This document shows positions 8,145 to 16,245 of a stretch of 39,634 nucleotides of DNA, one piece after another. This DNA is from Aquitalea palustris. Lineage in GTDB: Bacteria > Pseudomonadota > Gammaproteobacteria > Burkholderiales > Chromobacteriaceae. Every line of letters starts with the position of its first letter. Within the stretch, counting starts at the first letter, position 1. The DNA is taken from positions 1 to 39,634 of the forward strand of contig NZ_RFAR01000054.1 in NCBI RefSeq assembly GCF_003693445.1, in the 5' to 3' direction. The position numbers and the translations under genes are program-made. The notes below the pieces were generated by a model. It worked only from the letters and a program-made list of their open reading frames with translations, was not told the origin of the DNA and searched no databases.

Positions 8145-9938
8145 TTATTTTTCCCCTACTTGAAGAATGGCCAGGAAAGCCTCTTGCGGGATTTCCACGT
8201 TACCTACCTGCTTCATGCGCTTCTTGCCGGCTTTTTGTTTTTCCAGCAGCTTTTTCTTACGGGTGATGTCGCCGCCGTAGCACTTGGCCAGTACGTTCTT
8301 GCGCAAGGCCTTTACCGTTTCACGGGCAATGATATGCCCGCCAATGGCCGCCTGCACAGCGATATCAAACATCTGGCGCGGGATCAGTTCGCGCATTTTC
8401 GACACCAGTTCTCGGCCACGATACACGCTGGAAGCACGGTGCACGATCAGGCTCAACGCATCCACCTTCTCGCTGTTGACCAGCACATCCAGCTTCACCA
8501 GATCGGCACACTGGAATTCCTTGAACTCGTAGTCGAGCGAAGCGTAGCCACGGCTGGTGGACTTGAGACGGTCAAAGAAGTCCATCACCACTTCATTCAT
8601 CGGCATATCGTAAGTGAGCATCACCTGCCGGCCCAGATACTGCATATTGCGCTGCACACCGCGTTTCAGGGTACACAGGGTGATGACCGCGCCGACATAG
8701 TCTTGCGGCACCAGGATATGGGCGGTGATGATGGGCTCGCGGATTTCTTCCACCTTGCCAGGGTCCGGCAGGCGCGACGGGTTGTCGACATGAATCACGC
8801 TGCCGTCTTTCAACACCAGCTCATACACCACGGTCGGTGCCGTGGTGATCAGGTCCATGTCGAATTCGCGCTCCAGCCGTTCCTGCACGATTTCCAGATG
8901 CAGCAGGCCCAGGAAGCCGCAACGGAAGCCAAAGCCCAGCGCCTGCGATACCTCGGGCTCGTACTTGAGCGAGGCATCGTTCAGCTGCAGTTTTTCCAGC
9001 GCATCGCGCAGGGCTTCGTAATCGTGGCTTTCCACCGGATACAGGCCGGCAAATACCTGCGACTGCACTTCCTTGAAGCCCGGCAGCGCCTCGGTGGCCG
9101 GCGTTTTCATCAGAGTGATGGTGTCACCCACCTTGGCCGATTTCAGCTCCTTGATACCGGCAATGATGAAACCTACTTCACCAGCATTCAGCACATCGCG
9201 CTGTACCGACTTGGGCGAGAACACGCCAACCTGCTCCACCAGATGCTCGGCACCGGTGGCCATGAACTTGATCTTGTCCTTGGGACGAACCTGGCCATCC
9301 TTGACCCGCACCAGCATCACCACGCCGACGTAGTTGTCGAACCAGGAGTCGATGATCAGGGCTTTGAGCGGGCCATCCGGATTGCCTTCCGGCGGCGGAA
9401 TCTTGCTGACCACCACTTCGAGGATGTCCTGAATGCCGATACCGGACTTGGCCGAGGCACGCACGGCATCAATGGCTTCGATGCCGATGATGTCTTCGAT
9501 TTCCTGGCTGACACGTTCGGGTTCTGCCGCCGGCAGGTCGATCTTGTTCAGCACCGGCACCACCTCCACCCCCAGGTCGATGGCGGTATAGCAGTTGGCT
9601 ACGGTTTGCGCTTCCACACCTTGCGAGGCATCCACCACCAGCAATGCGCCTTCGCAGGCGGACAGCGAGCGGGAAACCTCGTAAGAGAAGTCGACGTGCC
9701 CCGGGGTGTCGATCAGGTTCAGGTTGTACACCTGGCCATCACGTGCCTTGTATTGCAAGGCCGCCGTCTGGGCCTTGATGGTGATGCCGCGCTCTTTCTC
9801 GATATCCATCGAGTCGAGCACCTGGGCACTCATTTCGCGCAGTTCGAGGCCACCGCAAAACTGGATGAAGCGGTCGGCCAGGGTCGATTTGCCATGGTCG
9901 ATATGGGCAATGATCGAGAAATTTCTGATATGTTTCAT
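8145..9938 (-). CDS. lepA: Elongation factor 4 (LepA)
   Basis: Ribosome-associated GTPase related to EF-G, implicated in back-translocation and in translation initiation or subunit biogenesis. The protein has 597 residues from the ATG at 9938, close to E. coli LepA. A nine-codon extension upstream is rejected because the family starts [19 protein letters not shown]. That stretch is the G1 motif. [16 protein letters not shown] is G3, NKIDLPAA is G4, and the LepA-specific C-terminal domain ends in [19 protein letters not shown]. It is the first gene of the operon. A hairpin between it and the upstream glutaredoxin gene may separate the two units. Confidence 0.98.
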   Translation of the reverse strand: MKHIRNFSIIAHIDHGKSTLADRFIQFCGGLELREMSAQVLDSMDIEKERGITIKAQTAALQYKARDGQVYNLNLIDTPGHVDFSYEVSRSLSACEGALLVVDASQGVEAQTVANCYTAIDLGVEVVPVLNKIDLPAAEPERVSQEIEDIIGIEAIDAVRASAKSGIGIQDILEVVVSKIPPPEGNPDGPLKALIIDSWFDNYVGVVMLVRVKDGQVRPKDKIKFMATGAEHLVEQVGVFSPKSVQRDVLNAGEVGFIIAGIKELKSAKVGDTITLMKTPATEALPGFKEVQSQVFAGLYPVESHDYEALRDALEKLQLNDASLKYEPEVSQALGFGFRCGFLGLLHLEIVQERLEREFDMDLITTAPTVVYELVLKDGSVIHVDNPSRLPDPGKVEEIREPIITAHILVPQDYVGAVITLCTLKRGVQRNMQYLGRQVMLTYDMPMNEVVMDFFDRLKSTSRGYASLDYEFKEFQCADLVKLDVLVNSEKVDALSLIVHRASSVYRGRELVSKMRELIPRQMFDIAVQAAIGGHIIARETVKALRKNVLAKCYGGDITRKKKLLEKQKAGKKRMKQVGNVEIPQEAFLAILQVGEK

Positions 9939-9958
9939 CGGTATCCAGCAAAAAGATA

Positions 9959-9978
9959 AGGGCACGCTGGCGTGCCCT
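9959..9978 (-). terminator. Terminator or attenuator between the glutaredoxin gene and lepA
   Basis: Eight-bp perfect stem AGGGCACG / CGTGCCCT around a CTGG loop. On the minus strand it is followed by TATCTTTTTG, a moderate T-run. It is placed after the glutaredoxin stop and about 20 bases before the lepA start, so it could end the rpoE block or reduce read-through into lepA. Confidence 0.65.
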
Positions 9979-10003
9979 CTAACAACTCACACTGGCGCGG
10001 ATT

Positions 10004-10243
10004 TTAGCCGATTTCGCCCAAATGTGCAGCCAAAGCAGGAATATCCAGATGCCAGTGACAAATCTGGTGTTCTCCGTCCATCAATACTGGCACCAGTTCA
10101 TTGAATCTGGCCTCAAGAATCGGGTCGGCATCCACGTCCACCACCTCCAGCGCAAAACCATGCCTGGCCTGCCATGGCTGCAGCTCGGCCAGCATCTGGT
10201 GGCACAGGCTGCAGTACTCACGGAAATACAAGGTCAGCTTCAT
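10004..10243 (-). CDS. Glutaredoxin-like protein (DUF836 type)
   Basis: Small cytoplasmic thioredoxin-fold protein of 79 residues beginning MKLTLYFREYCSLCHQM. The CSLC motif at residues 11-14 is the redox-active CxxC, and VPVLMDG holds the cis-Pro loop of the fold. It is shorter than classical glutaredoxins and lacks an obvious glutathione-binding TGG motif, so it fits the glutaredoxin-like DUF836 group of unknown substrate. Its ATG overlaps the stop of the protease gene upstream (ATGA). Co-expression with the periplasmic protease in the sigma-E block suggests a part in the stress response, but this is inference. Confidence 0.85.
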   Translation of the reverse strand: MKLTLYFREYCSLCHQMLAELQPWQARHGFALEVVDVDADPILEARFNELVPVLMDGEHQICHWHLDIPALAAHLGEIG

Positions 10244-11655
10244 TCTTCCCCACCAATGGTCAATGGAATAAACAGCGTCATGCCCTGGCGCAGCACCTGC
10301 AGGGCCAGCGTACTGCCCTTGGGCGCGCCGGTAACCGCTGCCTTGAACTGGCCGAAGCTGCTGATGGCCTCACCGCCCAGCCCCACGATCACATCCCCGG
10401 CCTGCACACCGGCTCGGGCAGCCAACCCGCTGGCTCGCCGTACTTGCAGGCCATACTTGATGCCTGCCTTGGCCAGCTGCTGCGGCGTCAATTCAGCCAG
10501 CGCCAGCCCCAGCTGCTTCATGTTCTGCGCATCCGGCGTGGCTTGCGGTGCACGATACTCGCGCTGAGCCGTGCGGGCGTCTTCATTTTTCAGTTCTTCC
10601 GGCACCACGCTCAGCTTGAGGCTGGCGCGATTGCGCCACACTTCCAGCGCTACCGGCTGGCCCGGGCGGATGGCTCCGATCAGCCGTGGCAGATCGGAAG
10701 ACGAAGCAACGGCCTGGCCAGCCACCGACAGGATGATATCACCGGCGCGCAATCCAGCCTTGTCTGCCGGGCTCTTTTTCTCCACCTCATTCACCAGCGC
10801 ACCAGCGGGCTTGCTCAAGCCGAAAGAGGCGGCCAGATCCTTGCTCAACTCCTGGATAGCCACGCCGATGCGGCCACGACTCACCTTGCCGGTGGCCTTG
10901 AGCTGATCGGCCACATTCATCGCCACGTCGATGGGAATCGAGAAGGAAATACCCATGAAGCCGCCAGAGCGGCTGTAAATCTGCGAATTGATGCCGATCA
11001 CTTCGCCCTTCATATTGAACAGCGGCCCGCCGGAATTACCGGGATTGACCGCAGCATCGGTCTGCAGAAAGGGGACGAAATTCTCATCCGGCAGCAGGCG
11101 GTTCTTGGCTGATACGATGCCGGAGGTCACGGTATTCTCGAAACCGAAGGGCGAACCAATGGCCAGCACCCACTCACCCACGCGCACATCGGCCATATTG
11201 CCCAGCCGCGCCACCGGCAGGTCCTTGGCCTCGATCTTGAGCAGGGCCACATCGGTGCGGGCATCAGAGCCAATCACCTTGGCCTTGAATTCGCGCTTGT
11301 CGGTCAGGGTGACGGTAATTTCATCCGCACGCGCCACCACATGGGCATTGGTCAGCAGATAGCCATCGGCAGAAATGATGAAACCCGAACCGAGTGAGCG
11401 CTCCTGCCGCTCTTGTTGCTGCTGCGGCGCAAAGCGGCGGAAGAATTCGAAAAAGGGATCACCCTCCATGCCTTCCGGCAGGCTGCTGACATTCTGTTTG
11501 ATGGTCGATGTGGTACTGACATTGACCACCGCCTTGCCCTCGCTCTCCACAATACGGGCAAAGTCGGGCAAATCGGCAGCAAGCACGACAGCAGGTTCAA
11601 TAGTGAAGGCAGATGCCGCCAGCATGGCAGCAACGATCAGCTTTTTGATCGACAT
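10240..11655 (-). CDS. mucD: Periplasmic serine endoprotease, DegP/MucD family
   Basis: HtrA-type protease and chaperone that degrades misfolded envelope proteins. The protein has 471 residues from the ATG at 11655. A longer frame to 11706 lacks a signal peptide at its start and is rejected. An N-terminal signal peptide (KKLIVAAMLAASAF...VLAA) is followed by the trypsin-like domain with His105 (TNAHVV), Asp135 (DVALLK) and Ser208 (GNSGGPLF), then two PDZ domains (around 270-360 and 380-465). It lies after rseB, as mucD does after mucB in Pseudomonas. Together with rpoE-rseA-rseB it forms the sigma-E response unit. The symbol degQ or degP would be equally defensible. Confidence 0.95.
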   Translation of the reverse strand: MSIKKLIVAAMLAASAFTIEPAVVLAADLPDFARIVESEGKAVVNVSTTSTIKQNVSSLPEGMEGDPFFEFFRRFAPQQQQERQERSLGSGFIISADGYLLTNAHVVARADEITVTLTDKREFKAKVIGSDARTDVALLKIEAKDLPVARLGNMADVRVGEWVLAIGSPFGFENTVTSGIVSAKNRLLPDENFVPFLQTDAAVNPGNSGGPLFNMKGEVIGINSQIYSRSGGFMGISFSIPIDVAMNVADQLKATGKVSRGRIGVAIQELSKDLAASFGLSKPAGALVNEVEKKSPADKAGLRAGDIILSVAGQAVASSSDLPRLIGAIRPGQPVALEVWRNRASLKLSVVPEELKNEDARTAQREYRAPQATPDAQNMKQLGLALAELTPQQLAKAGIKYGLQVRRASGLAARAGVQAGDVIVGLGGEAISSFGQFKAAVTGAPKGSTLALQVLRQGMTLFIPLTIGGEE

Positions 11656-11709
11656 GGTCGCTCCATCTTGATGTGGTTTGCACAGAACAACAGGAAAGGG
11701 AATCAAAAT

Positions 11710-11743
11710 GGCCTGCCCTCGCCACCAGGCGGAAAGGCAGGCC
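11710..11743 (-). terminator. Stem-loop between rseB and mucD
   Basis: Eight-bp perfect stem GGCCTGCC / GGCAGGCC with an inner CGCC-ACCA-GGCG hairpin. On the minus strand it is followed by ATTTTGATTCC, a weak T-run. It could be a partial terminator or an mRNA-processing hairpin that lowers mucD expression relative to rseB. Confidence 0.5.
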
Positions 11744-11751
11744 GTGCACCA

Positions 11752-12708
11752 TCATGGCTTGAGTGCGATCTTGAGATTGCGAATCATCGCCAGCATGGTG
11801 GGTTCCGGCAGGTCACCTACCAGCGTGACCAGGTAGTCACCCTGCTCGGCAGTTGCCATATTGACGGCACCGTGCAGATTGACCGCACGCTCCGGACGAC
11901 CATCAGCCTGCGGTTCGATAAACAGCGACAACATGACCAGCCCGTCGCTGAATACCATATGCCGCACGGTACGCTCAGCCTGACCCGGCAATGTGCGCTG
12001 CACGGCACGCAACAGCTTGAAGCCGCTGGGCATGCCACTGACCTCGGACGGCGCATCAGCATCAAGCGTCATGGCCGGCGCACTGGCGCTGCGCAATACA
12101 TAGTTCTGCTTGTATTGCGGCCGGAAAGCGCCCTTGTCTTTCGGCCCCTGCAATTCGATTTCGGTAAAGGTGAACTGCTCCACCACCTCGCCGGCCGCAT
12201 TCTGGGTAATCACTTTCAAGGGCAGGAAACTGGCCGGTTCCACACACATGCGCAGCATGTAGCGCTTGCTGTCTTTCGGCTTGAGCTCCAGCCAGTTGCA
12301 ATCACGCTGCGCCACGCGATCCTTGCCTGAGCGCTTTATCGAATAAGACTGGGCGATATTGCCGATATCGTCAGGCAGCAAGGCCGGAAACAGCCGCATG
12401 GCACTGACTTTGGCAGCGGATAGCGATTTGGCATCCGGCGCATAACAGGTCAGTTCCAGCCCCTTGCGGATGATTTCACGCGACGGACCATCCAGCGAGG
12501 TGCGCTTTTCCTGGATGTTGTCGCCAGAACCGCTACGCACGATGCGAAAGGTTTCCAGCGAACTGTTCATCTGATGCAGGTAGGTACCGTTCAGTGGCTG
12601 CTGCCTTGCGGCGGCAGCCACTTTTTTTACCACCAGCCAGTCATCATCCGCATGGGCAAGCACCGCCACGCCCATCAAACAGACCCCGGACAGCTGTGTC
12701 AGACGCAT
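11752..12708 (-). CDS. rseB: Sigma-E regulatory protein RseB/MucB
   Basis: Periplasmic protein that binds the anti-sigma factor RseA, protects it from DegS cleavage, and senses mislocalised lipid or LPS. The protein has 318 residues, the usual size. The signal peptide is MRLTQLSGVCLMGVAVLAHA. The N-terminal lipoprotein-like domain includes LNGTYLHQMNSSLETFRI, and DGPSREIIRKG matches the conserved MucB/RseB core. The C-terminal domain ends around YLVTLVGDLPEPTMLAMIRN. The start overlaps the rseA stop by one base (TGATG), which indicates translational coupling of the two partners. Confidence 0.93.
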   Translation of the reverse strand: MRLTQLSGVCLMGVAVLAHADDDWLVVKKVAAAARQQPLNGTYLHQMNSSLETFRIVRSGSGDNIQEKRTSLDGPSREIIRKGLELTCYAPDAKSLSAAKVSAMRLFPALLPDDIGNIAQSYSIKRSGKDRVAQRDCNWLELKPKDSKRYMLRMCVEPASFLPLKVITQNAAGEVVEQFTFTEIELQGPKDKGAFRPQYKQNYVLRSASAPAMTLDADAPSEVSGMPSGFKLLRAVQRTLPGQAERTVRHMVFSDGLVMLSLFIEPQADGRPERAVNLHGAVNMATAEQGDYLVTLVGDLPEPTMLAMIRNLKIALKP

Positions 12709-13181
12709 CAGTGGCGAACTCCATTTCCGTAGGAAACCTTGTATACGCTCTGATCCGCCGTCATCTCCTGATGCGCAGCCAGATACAGATCGTCATGCTG
12801 CTGTACCGGCTGCAAGGCAGCAACCGGCACGCCGCGATCTGCCATCACCGAAGCCCCATTGCCATGGGACAACTGCTGCCAGCCAACCACAGCGGCAAAG
12901 CTGACACTGGCAGCCAGCGCCACGGCACCGGCCCGGCGCGTACGCACCGGGGCAAACCAGCGGCGCGGAGCCAGTACGGTAGGTTCGTTAGCCAGGCGTT
13001 CGGCCACTTGCTGACGCACATTCACCGCCACATGGCTGTTTGCGCGCATCGCATCACCAATCAGGTGATAGGCGTCCCAGACCTGCTTCAGTTCCTCTTC
13101 ATCAGCGATGGCATTGATGGCCCTCTGTGCGTGCTGCCCGTCCAGCTCGCCGTCCATCAGCGCGGATAATTTTTCTTTCAT
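12708..13181 (-). CDS. rseA: Anti-sigma-E factor RseA/MucA
   Basis: Inner-membrane anti-sigma factor that holds RpoE inactive until regulated proteolysis releases it. The protein has 157 residues, shorter than E. coli RseA (about 216). The N-terminal cytoplasmic sigma-binding domain begins MKEKLSALMDGELD and continues through VWDAYHLIGDAMR, the typical RseA_N pattern. A weak membrane segment (AGAVALAASVSFAAVVGW) covers about residues 84-101, with a short periplasmic tail. The start has AAGGTGG upstream and lies three bases after the rpoE stop. Confidence 0.92.
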   Translation of the reverse strand: MKEKLSALMDGELDGQHAQRAINAIADEEELKQVWDAYHLIGDAMRANSHVAVNVRQQVAERLANEPTVLAPRRWFAPVRTRRAGAVALAASVSFAAVVGWQQLSHGNGASVMADRGVPVAALQPVQQHDDLYLAAHQEMTADQSVYKVSYGNGVRH

Positions 13182-13184
13182 AAG

Positions 13185-13784
13185 CTACCACCTTCTGTTT
13201 TTGGCCGTATCCAGCAGTGGCCGCAATTCGGCAGCAATCGCCTCGCGTGCACGGAAAATCCGTGAGCGCACGGTGCCGATCGGACAGTTCATCACCTGTG
13301 CAATCTCTTCGTAGGATAGTCCGTCCATTTCACGCAGTGAAATGGCCGTTCTGAGTTCCTCCGGCAAGGCTTGCACGGCAGCATTGACTGTCGTCACGAT
13401 TTCCTTGTTCATCAGCTCGGTTTCGGGCGTATTCATGTCGGGAACTTGCGACGCCAGGTCGAAGCTCTCGCCATCCTCGTCCTCAAACTCACTGTTCACC
13501 ACCGGACGTCGCCCGGCTGAACTGAGGAAATTCTTGGCAGTATTGATGCCGATTCGGTACAGCCATGTGTAAAACGCGCTCTCGCCGCGGAATGACGGCA
13601 AAGCGCGATACGCTTTGATAAATGCCTCTTGCGTCACATCTTCGATGTCCGAGCCGTCGCGAATGAAGCGTGACAAAAGTCTAGCCAGACGACGCTGATA
13701 TTTTGCAACAAGCAGGTCGAAAGCTCTTTTTTCACCTCGCTGGGCACGCTCCACCAACTGTTGATCGATATCACGATCACTCAT
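13185..13784 (-). CDS. rpoE: RNA polymerase sigma-E factor (RpoE/AlgU)
   Basis: Group 4 (extracytoplasmic function) sigma factor directing the envelope-stress regulon. The protein has 199 residues. Region 2 includes DIEDVTQEAFIKAYRALPSFRGESAFYTWLYRI, and region 4 includes LPEELRTAISLREMDGLSYEEIAQVMNCPIGTVRSRI. These are almost standard RpoE/AlgU signatures. It is first in the block rpoE-rseA-rseB-mucD. A sigma-E-type promoter lies 66-93 bases upstream, so it probably drives its own transcription. Confidence 0.97.
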   Translation of the reverse strand: MSDRDIDQQLVERAQRGEKRAFDLLVAKYQRRLARLLSRFIRDGSDIEDVTQEAFIKAYRALPSFRGESAFYTWLYRIGINTAKNFLSSAGRRPVVNSEFEDEDGESFDLASQVPDMNTPETELMNKEIVTTVNAAVQALPEELRTAISLREMDGLSYEEIAQVMNCPIGTVRSRIFRAREAIAAELRPLLDTAKNRRW

Positions 13785-13849
13785 GTCGTTGTAATGCTCC
13801 CTGAATTGTCCACTGGTTTAGTTGTATGGGCGTCTGTGTGGACACAACA

Positions 13850-13877
13850 CTAGACCGTGGCTCGTGCAATGAGTTCC
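13850..13877 (-). promoter_or_regulatory. Sigma-E promoter of rpoE (autoregulation)
   Basis: On the minus strand, GGAACTC (13877-13871), a 16-base spacer, then TCTAG (13854-13850). The RpoE consensus is GGAACTT, about 16 bases, TCTGA or TCTAA. The position upstream of rpoE fits the known self-activation of rpoE in other proteobacteria. The call is by eye. Confidence 0.8.
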
Positions 13878-13951
13878 CCCGAGCTTGCTGCTGCGAAACA
13901 TACCAGAGCCTGCGCAAAACATGAACCACCTTCACCTGCCCCGCTGTCGAT

Positions 13952-13992
13952 AGAGCATTTGCACTCCAACCAAGCACTTGCTAGAATGCTCT
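13952..13992 (+). promoter_or_regulatory. prpB promoter flanked by an 8-bp inverted repeat
   Basis: TTGCAC (13959-13964), a 17-base spacer and TAGAAT (13982-13987) form a good sigma-70 promoter about 40 bases before prpB. A perfect inverted repeat, AGAGCATT (13952-13959) and AATGCTCT (13985-13992), brackets and overlaps both hexamers. A regulator bound there would block RNA polymerase. No regulator gene is adjacent. Confidence 0.7.
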
Positions 13993-14026
13993 GCAATGTC
14001 ACCCGCATCCAACTAAGGACCCCGCC

Positions 14027-14908
14027 ATGAGCACACCCGGTCAACGCTTTCGCCTCGCTGTAGAACAGGAAAAACCGCTGCAAGTCGTGGGCGCCGTCAA
14101 CGCCTATGCCGCACGTCTGGCCGAACACTCCGGTTTCAAGTCCCTGTATCTGTCGGGTGGCGGCGTGGCTGCCTGCTCCTGCGGCATTCCGGACCTGGGC
14201 ATCACCACCCTGGAAGACGTGCTGATTGATGTGCGTCGCATTACCGATGTGACCGAACTGCCGCTGCTGGTGGACATCGATACCGGCTGGGGTGGTGCTT
14301 TCAATATCGCCCGCGCCATCAAGAGCCTGGAAAAAGCCGGCGCTGCTGCCGTACATATCGAAGATCAGGTACAGCAAAAGCGCTGTGGCCATCGCCCCAA
14401 CAAGGCCATCGTCAGCCAGGAAGAAATGGTCGACCGCGTCAAGGCGGCAACCGATGCGCGCAAGGATGACAGCTTCGTCATCATGGCCCGTACCGATGCA
14501 CTGGCGGTGGAAGGACTGGATTCGGCCATTGCCCGCGCCGTGGCTTGCGTGGAAGCCGGTGCCGACATGATCTTCCCGGAAGCCATGACCGATCTGGCCA
14601 TGTACAAGCAATTCGCCGAAGCCGTTGGCGTGCCGGTGCTGGCCAACATTACCGAGTTTGGCTCCACCCCGCTGTTCACCACTCAGGAACTGGGTGAAAA
14701 CGGTGTATCGCTGGTGCTGTATCCGCTATCCGCCTTCCGCGCCATGAGCCAGGCCGCCCTGAATGTCTACGGCGCACTGCGCCGCGATGGCACGCAGAAA
14801 AACGTGCTGGACACCATGCAGACCCGTATGGACCTGTACGAGCACCTGGGTTACCACAGCTACGAGCAAAAGCTGGATGGGCTGTTTGCCGAAGGCAAAA
14901 ACAAGTAA
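14027..14908 (+). CDS. prpB: 2-methylisocitrate lyase PrpB
   Basis: Cleaves 2-methylisocitrate to pyruvate and succinate, the last step of the methylcitrate cycle for propionyl-CoA. The protein has 293 residues, the normal length. Visible motifs are [20 protein letters not shown] (39-58), Mg-binding DIDTGWGG (83-90), IEDQ, and the catalytic KRCGH loop (118-122), which separates this family from phosphonomutases. AAGGA lies eight bases before the ATG. It is the first gene of prpB-prpC-acnD-prpF, transcribed away from rpoE. The start is 242 bases from the rpoE start. Confidence 0.97.
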   Translation: MSTPGQRFRLAVEQEKPLQVVGAVNAYAARLAEHSGFKSLYLSGGGVAACSCGIPDLGITTLEDVLIDVRRITDVTELPLLVDIDTGWGGAFNIARAIKSLEKAGAAAVHIEDQVQQKRCGHRPNKAIVSQEEMVDRVKAATDARKDDSFVIMARTDALAVEGLDSAIARAVACVEAGADMIFPEAMTDLAMYKQFAEAVGVPVLANITEFGSTPLFTTQELGENGVSLVLYPLSAFRAMSQAALNVYGALRRDGTQKNVLDTMQTRMDLYEHLGYHSYEQKLDGLFAEGKNK

Positions 14909-14952
14909 TTGCCCGCAGCAACAAAAACAGACACGCAGCAACCGCCAGTGCA

Positions 14953-14973
14953 CGGTCCGCACCAACCGGACCG
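14953..14973 (+). other. Stem-loop in the prpB-prpC gap
   Basis: Seven-bp perfect stem CGGTCCG / CGGACCG with a CACCAAC loop, inside a 119-base gap. There is no T-run, so it is unlikely to be a terminator. A role in mRNA processing or stability is possible. Confidence 0.5.
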
Positions 14974-15027
14974 CACCGGTCGCAATAACAACAGCAAGAC
15001 GAGAAACTTCATCTTAGGAGAAATGGC

Positions 15028-16176
15028 ATGACTGAAGTGGTTCTGACTGGCAAGCCGAAGAAATCGGTCGCTCTGTCCGGCGTTGCCGCCGGCAATACCG
15101 CCCTGTGCACGGTTGGCCGTACCGGCAACGATCTGAGCTATCGCGGCTATGACATTCTGGATATTGCCGACCAGTGCGAATTCGAAGAAGTTGCCTTTCT
15201 GCTGGTACACGGCAAGCTGCCTAACAAGGCCGAACTGGCCGGCTACAAGCAAAAGCTGAAAGCCCTGCGCGGCCTGCCGCAAGTGGTGAAGAGCGTGCTG
15301 GAAGCCCTGCCCGCCTCCGCCCACCCGATGGACGTGATGCGCAGCGGCGTATCCGCCCTGGGTTGCACCCTGCCGGAAAAGGACGACCACAATATCGCAG
15401 GTGCGCGTGACATCGCCGACCGCCTGATGGCTTCCTTCGGCTCCATGCTGCTGTACTGGTACCACTTCAGCCACAACGGCAAGCGCATCGACGTGGAAAC
15501 CGATGACGATTCCATCGGTGGCCATTTCCTGCACCTGCTGCATGGTGAAAAGCCGTCCGAGCTGTGGGTGAAGGCGATGCATACCTCGCTGATCCTGTAT
15601 GCCGAGCACGAATTCAACGCCTCCACCTTTACCAGCCGCGTGATTGCCGGTACCGGTTCGGACATGTATTCCAGCATCACCGGCGCCATTGGCGCGCTGC
15701 GCGGCCCCAAGCACGGCGGTGCCAACGAAGTGGCGTTTGAAATCCAGAAGCGTTACGACAATCCGGATGAAGCCGAGGCCGATATCAAGGCCCGCGTGGA
15801 ACGCAAGGAAGTAGTGATCGGCTTTGGCCACCCGGTGTACACCATCTCCGACCCGCGCAACAAGGTGATCAAGGAAGTAGCGCGCAACCTGTCTGCCGCT
15901 GCTGGCGACAGCAAGATGTTCGACATTGCCGAGCGTCTGGAAAGCGTGATGTGGGACATCAAGAAGATGTTCCCCAACCTGGACTGGTTCTCCGCCGTGT
16001 CCTACCACATGATGGGCGTGCCCACTGCCATGTTCACCCCGCTGTTCGTGATTGCCCGTACCAGCGGCTGGAGCGCACACGTGATCGAGCAACGTATTGA
16101 CGGCAAGATCATCCGCCCGTCGGCCAATTACACCGGCCCGGACGATCAGGCCTTCGTGCCGCTGGCACAGCGCTGA
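15028..16176 (+). CDS. prpC: 2-methylcitrate synthase PrpC
   Basis: Condenses propionyl-CoA with oxaloacetate to 2-methylcitrate. The protein has 382 residues, the length of PrpC and shorter than housekeeping citrate synthase (about 430). Motifs are [46 protein letters not shown] (catalytic His), [26 protein letters not shown] (second catalytic His), and a PSANYTGP C-terminus. AGGAG lies nine bases before the ATG. It is the second gene of the prp operon. Confidence 0.97.
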   Translation: MTEVVLTGKPKKSVALSGVAAGNTALCTVGRTGNDLSYRGYDILDIADQCEFEEVAFLLVHGKLPNKAELAGYKQKLKALRGLPQVVKSVLEALPASAHPMDVMRSGVSALGCTLPEKDDHNIAGARDIADRLMASFGSMLLYWYHFSHNGKRIDVETDDDSIGGHFLHLLHGEKPSELWVKAMHTSLILYAEHEFNASTFTSRVIAGTGSDMYSSITGAIGALRGPKHGGANEVAFEIQKRYDNPDEAEADIKARVERKEVVIGFGHPVYTISDPRNKVIKEVARNLSAAAGDSKMFDIAERLESVMWDIKKMFPNLDWFSAVSYHMMGVPTAMFTPLFVIARTSGWSAHVIEQRIDGKIIRPSANYTGPDDQAFVPLAQR

Positions 16177-16182
16177 TGGTCA

Positions 16183-16211
16183 GGGGAGCTAAGCCGCAAG
16201 GATAGCTCCCC
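16183..16211 (+). other. Stem-loop in the prpC-acnD gap
   Basis: Perfect nine-bp stem GGGGAGCTA / TAGCTCCCC around an 11-base loop, seven bases after the prpC stop and 35 before the acnD start. It is followed by GCTTTGCTT rather than a T-run. It could be a weak terminator, or could protect the 3' end of a prpBC transcript. Confidence 0.6.
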
Positions 16212-16245
16212 GCTTTGCTTCCACCCTGAGAGTTTTAGCGACGCC

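Noticed and set aside
7179-9959. A 926-codon open frame antisense to lepA and lepB
   Set aside because: It is a shadow of the GC-rich codon use of two certain genes on the other strand. It is rich in His and Gln, has no family resemblance and no ribosome site.
14860-16092. A 410-codon open frame antisense to prpC
   Set aside because: prpC on the plus strand has clear catalytic motifs. The antisense frame has none.
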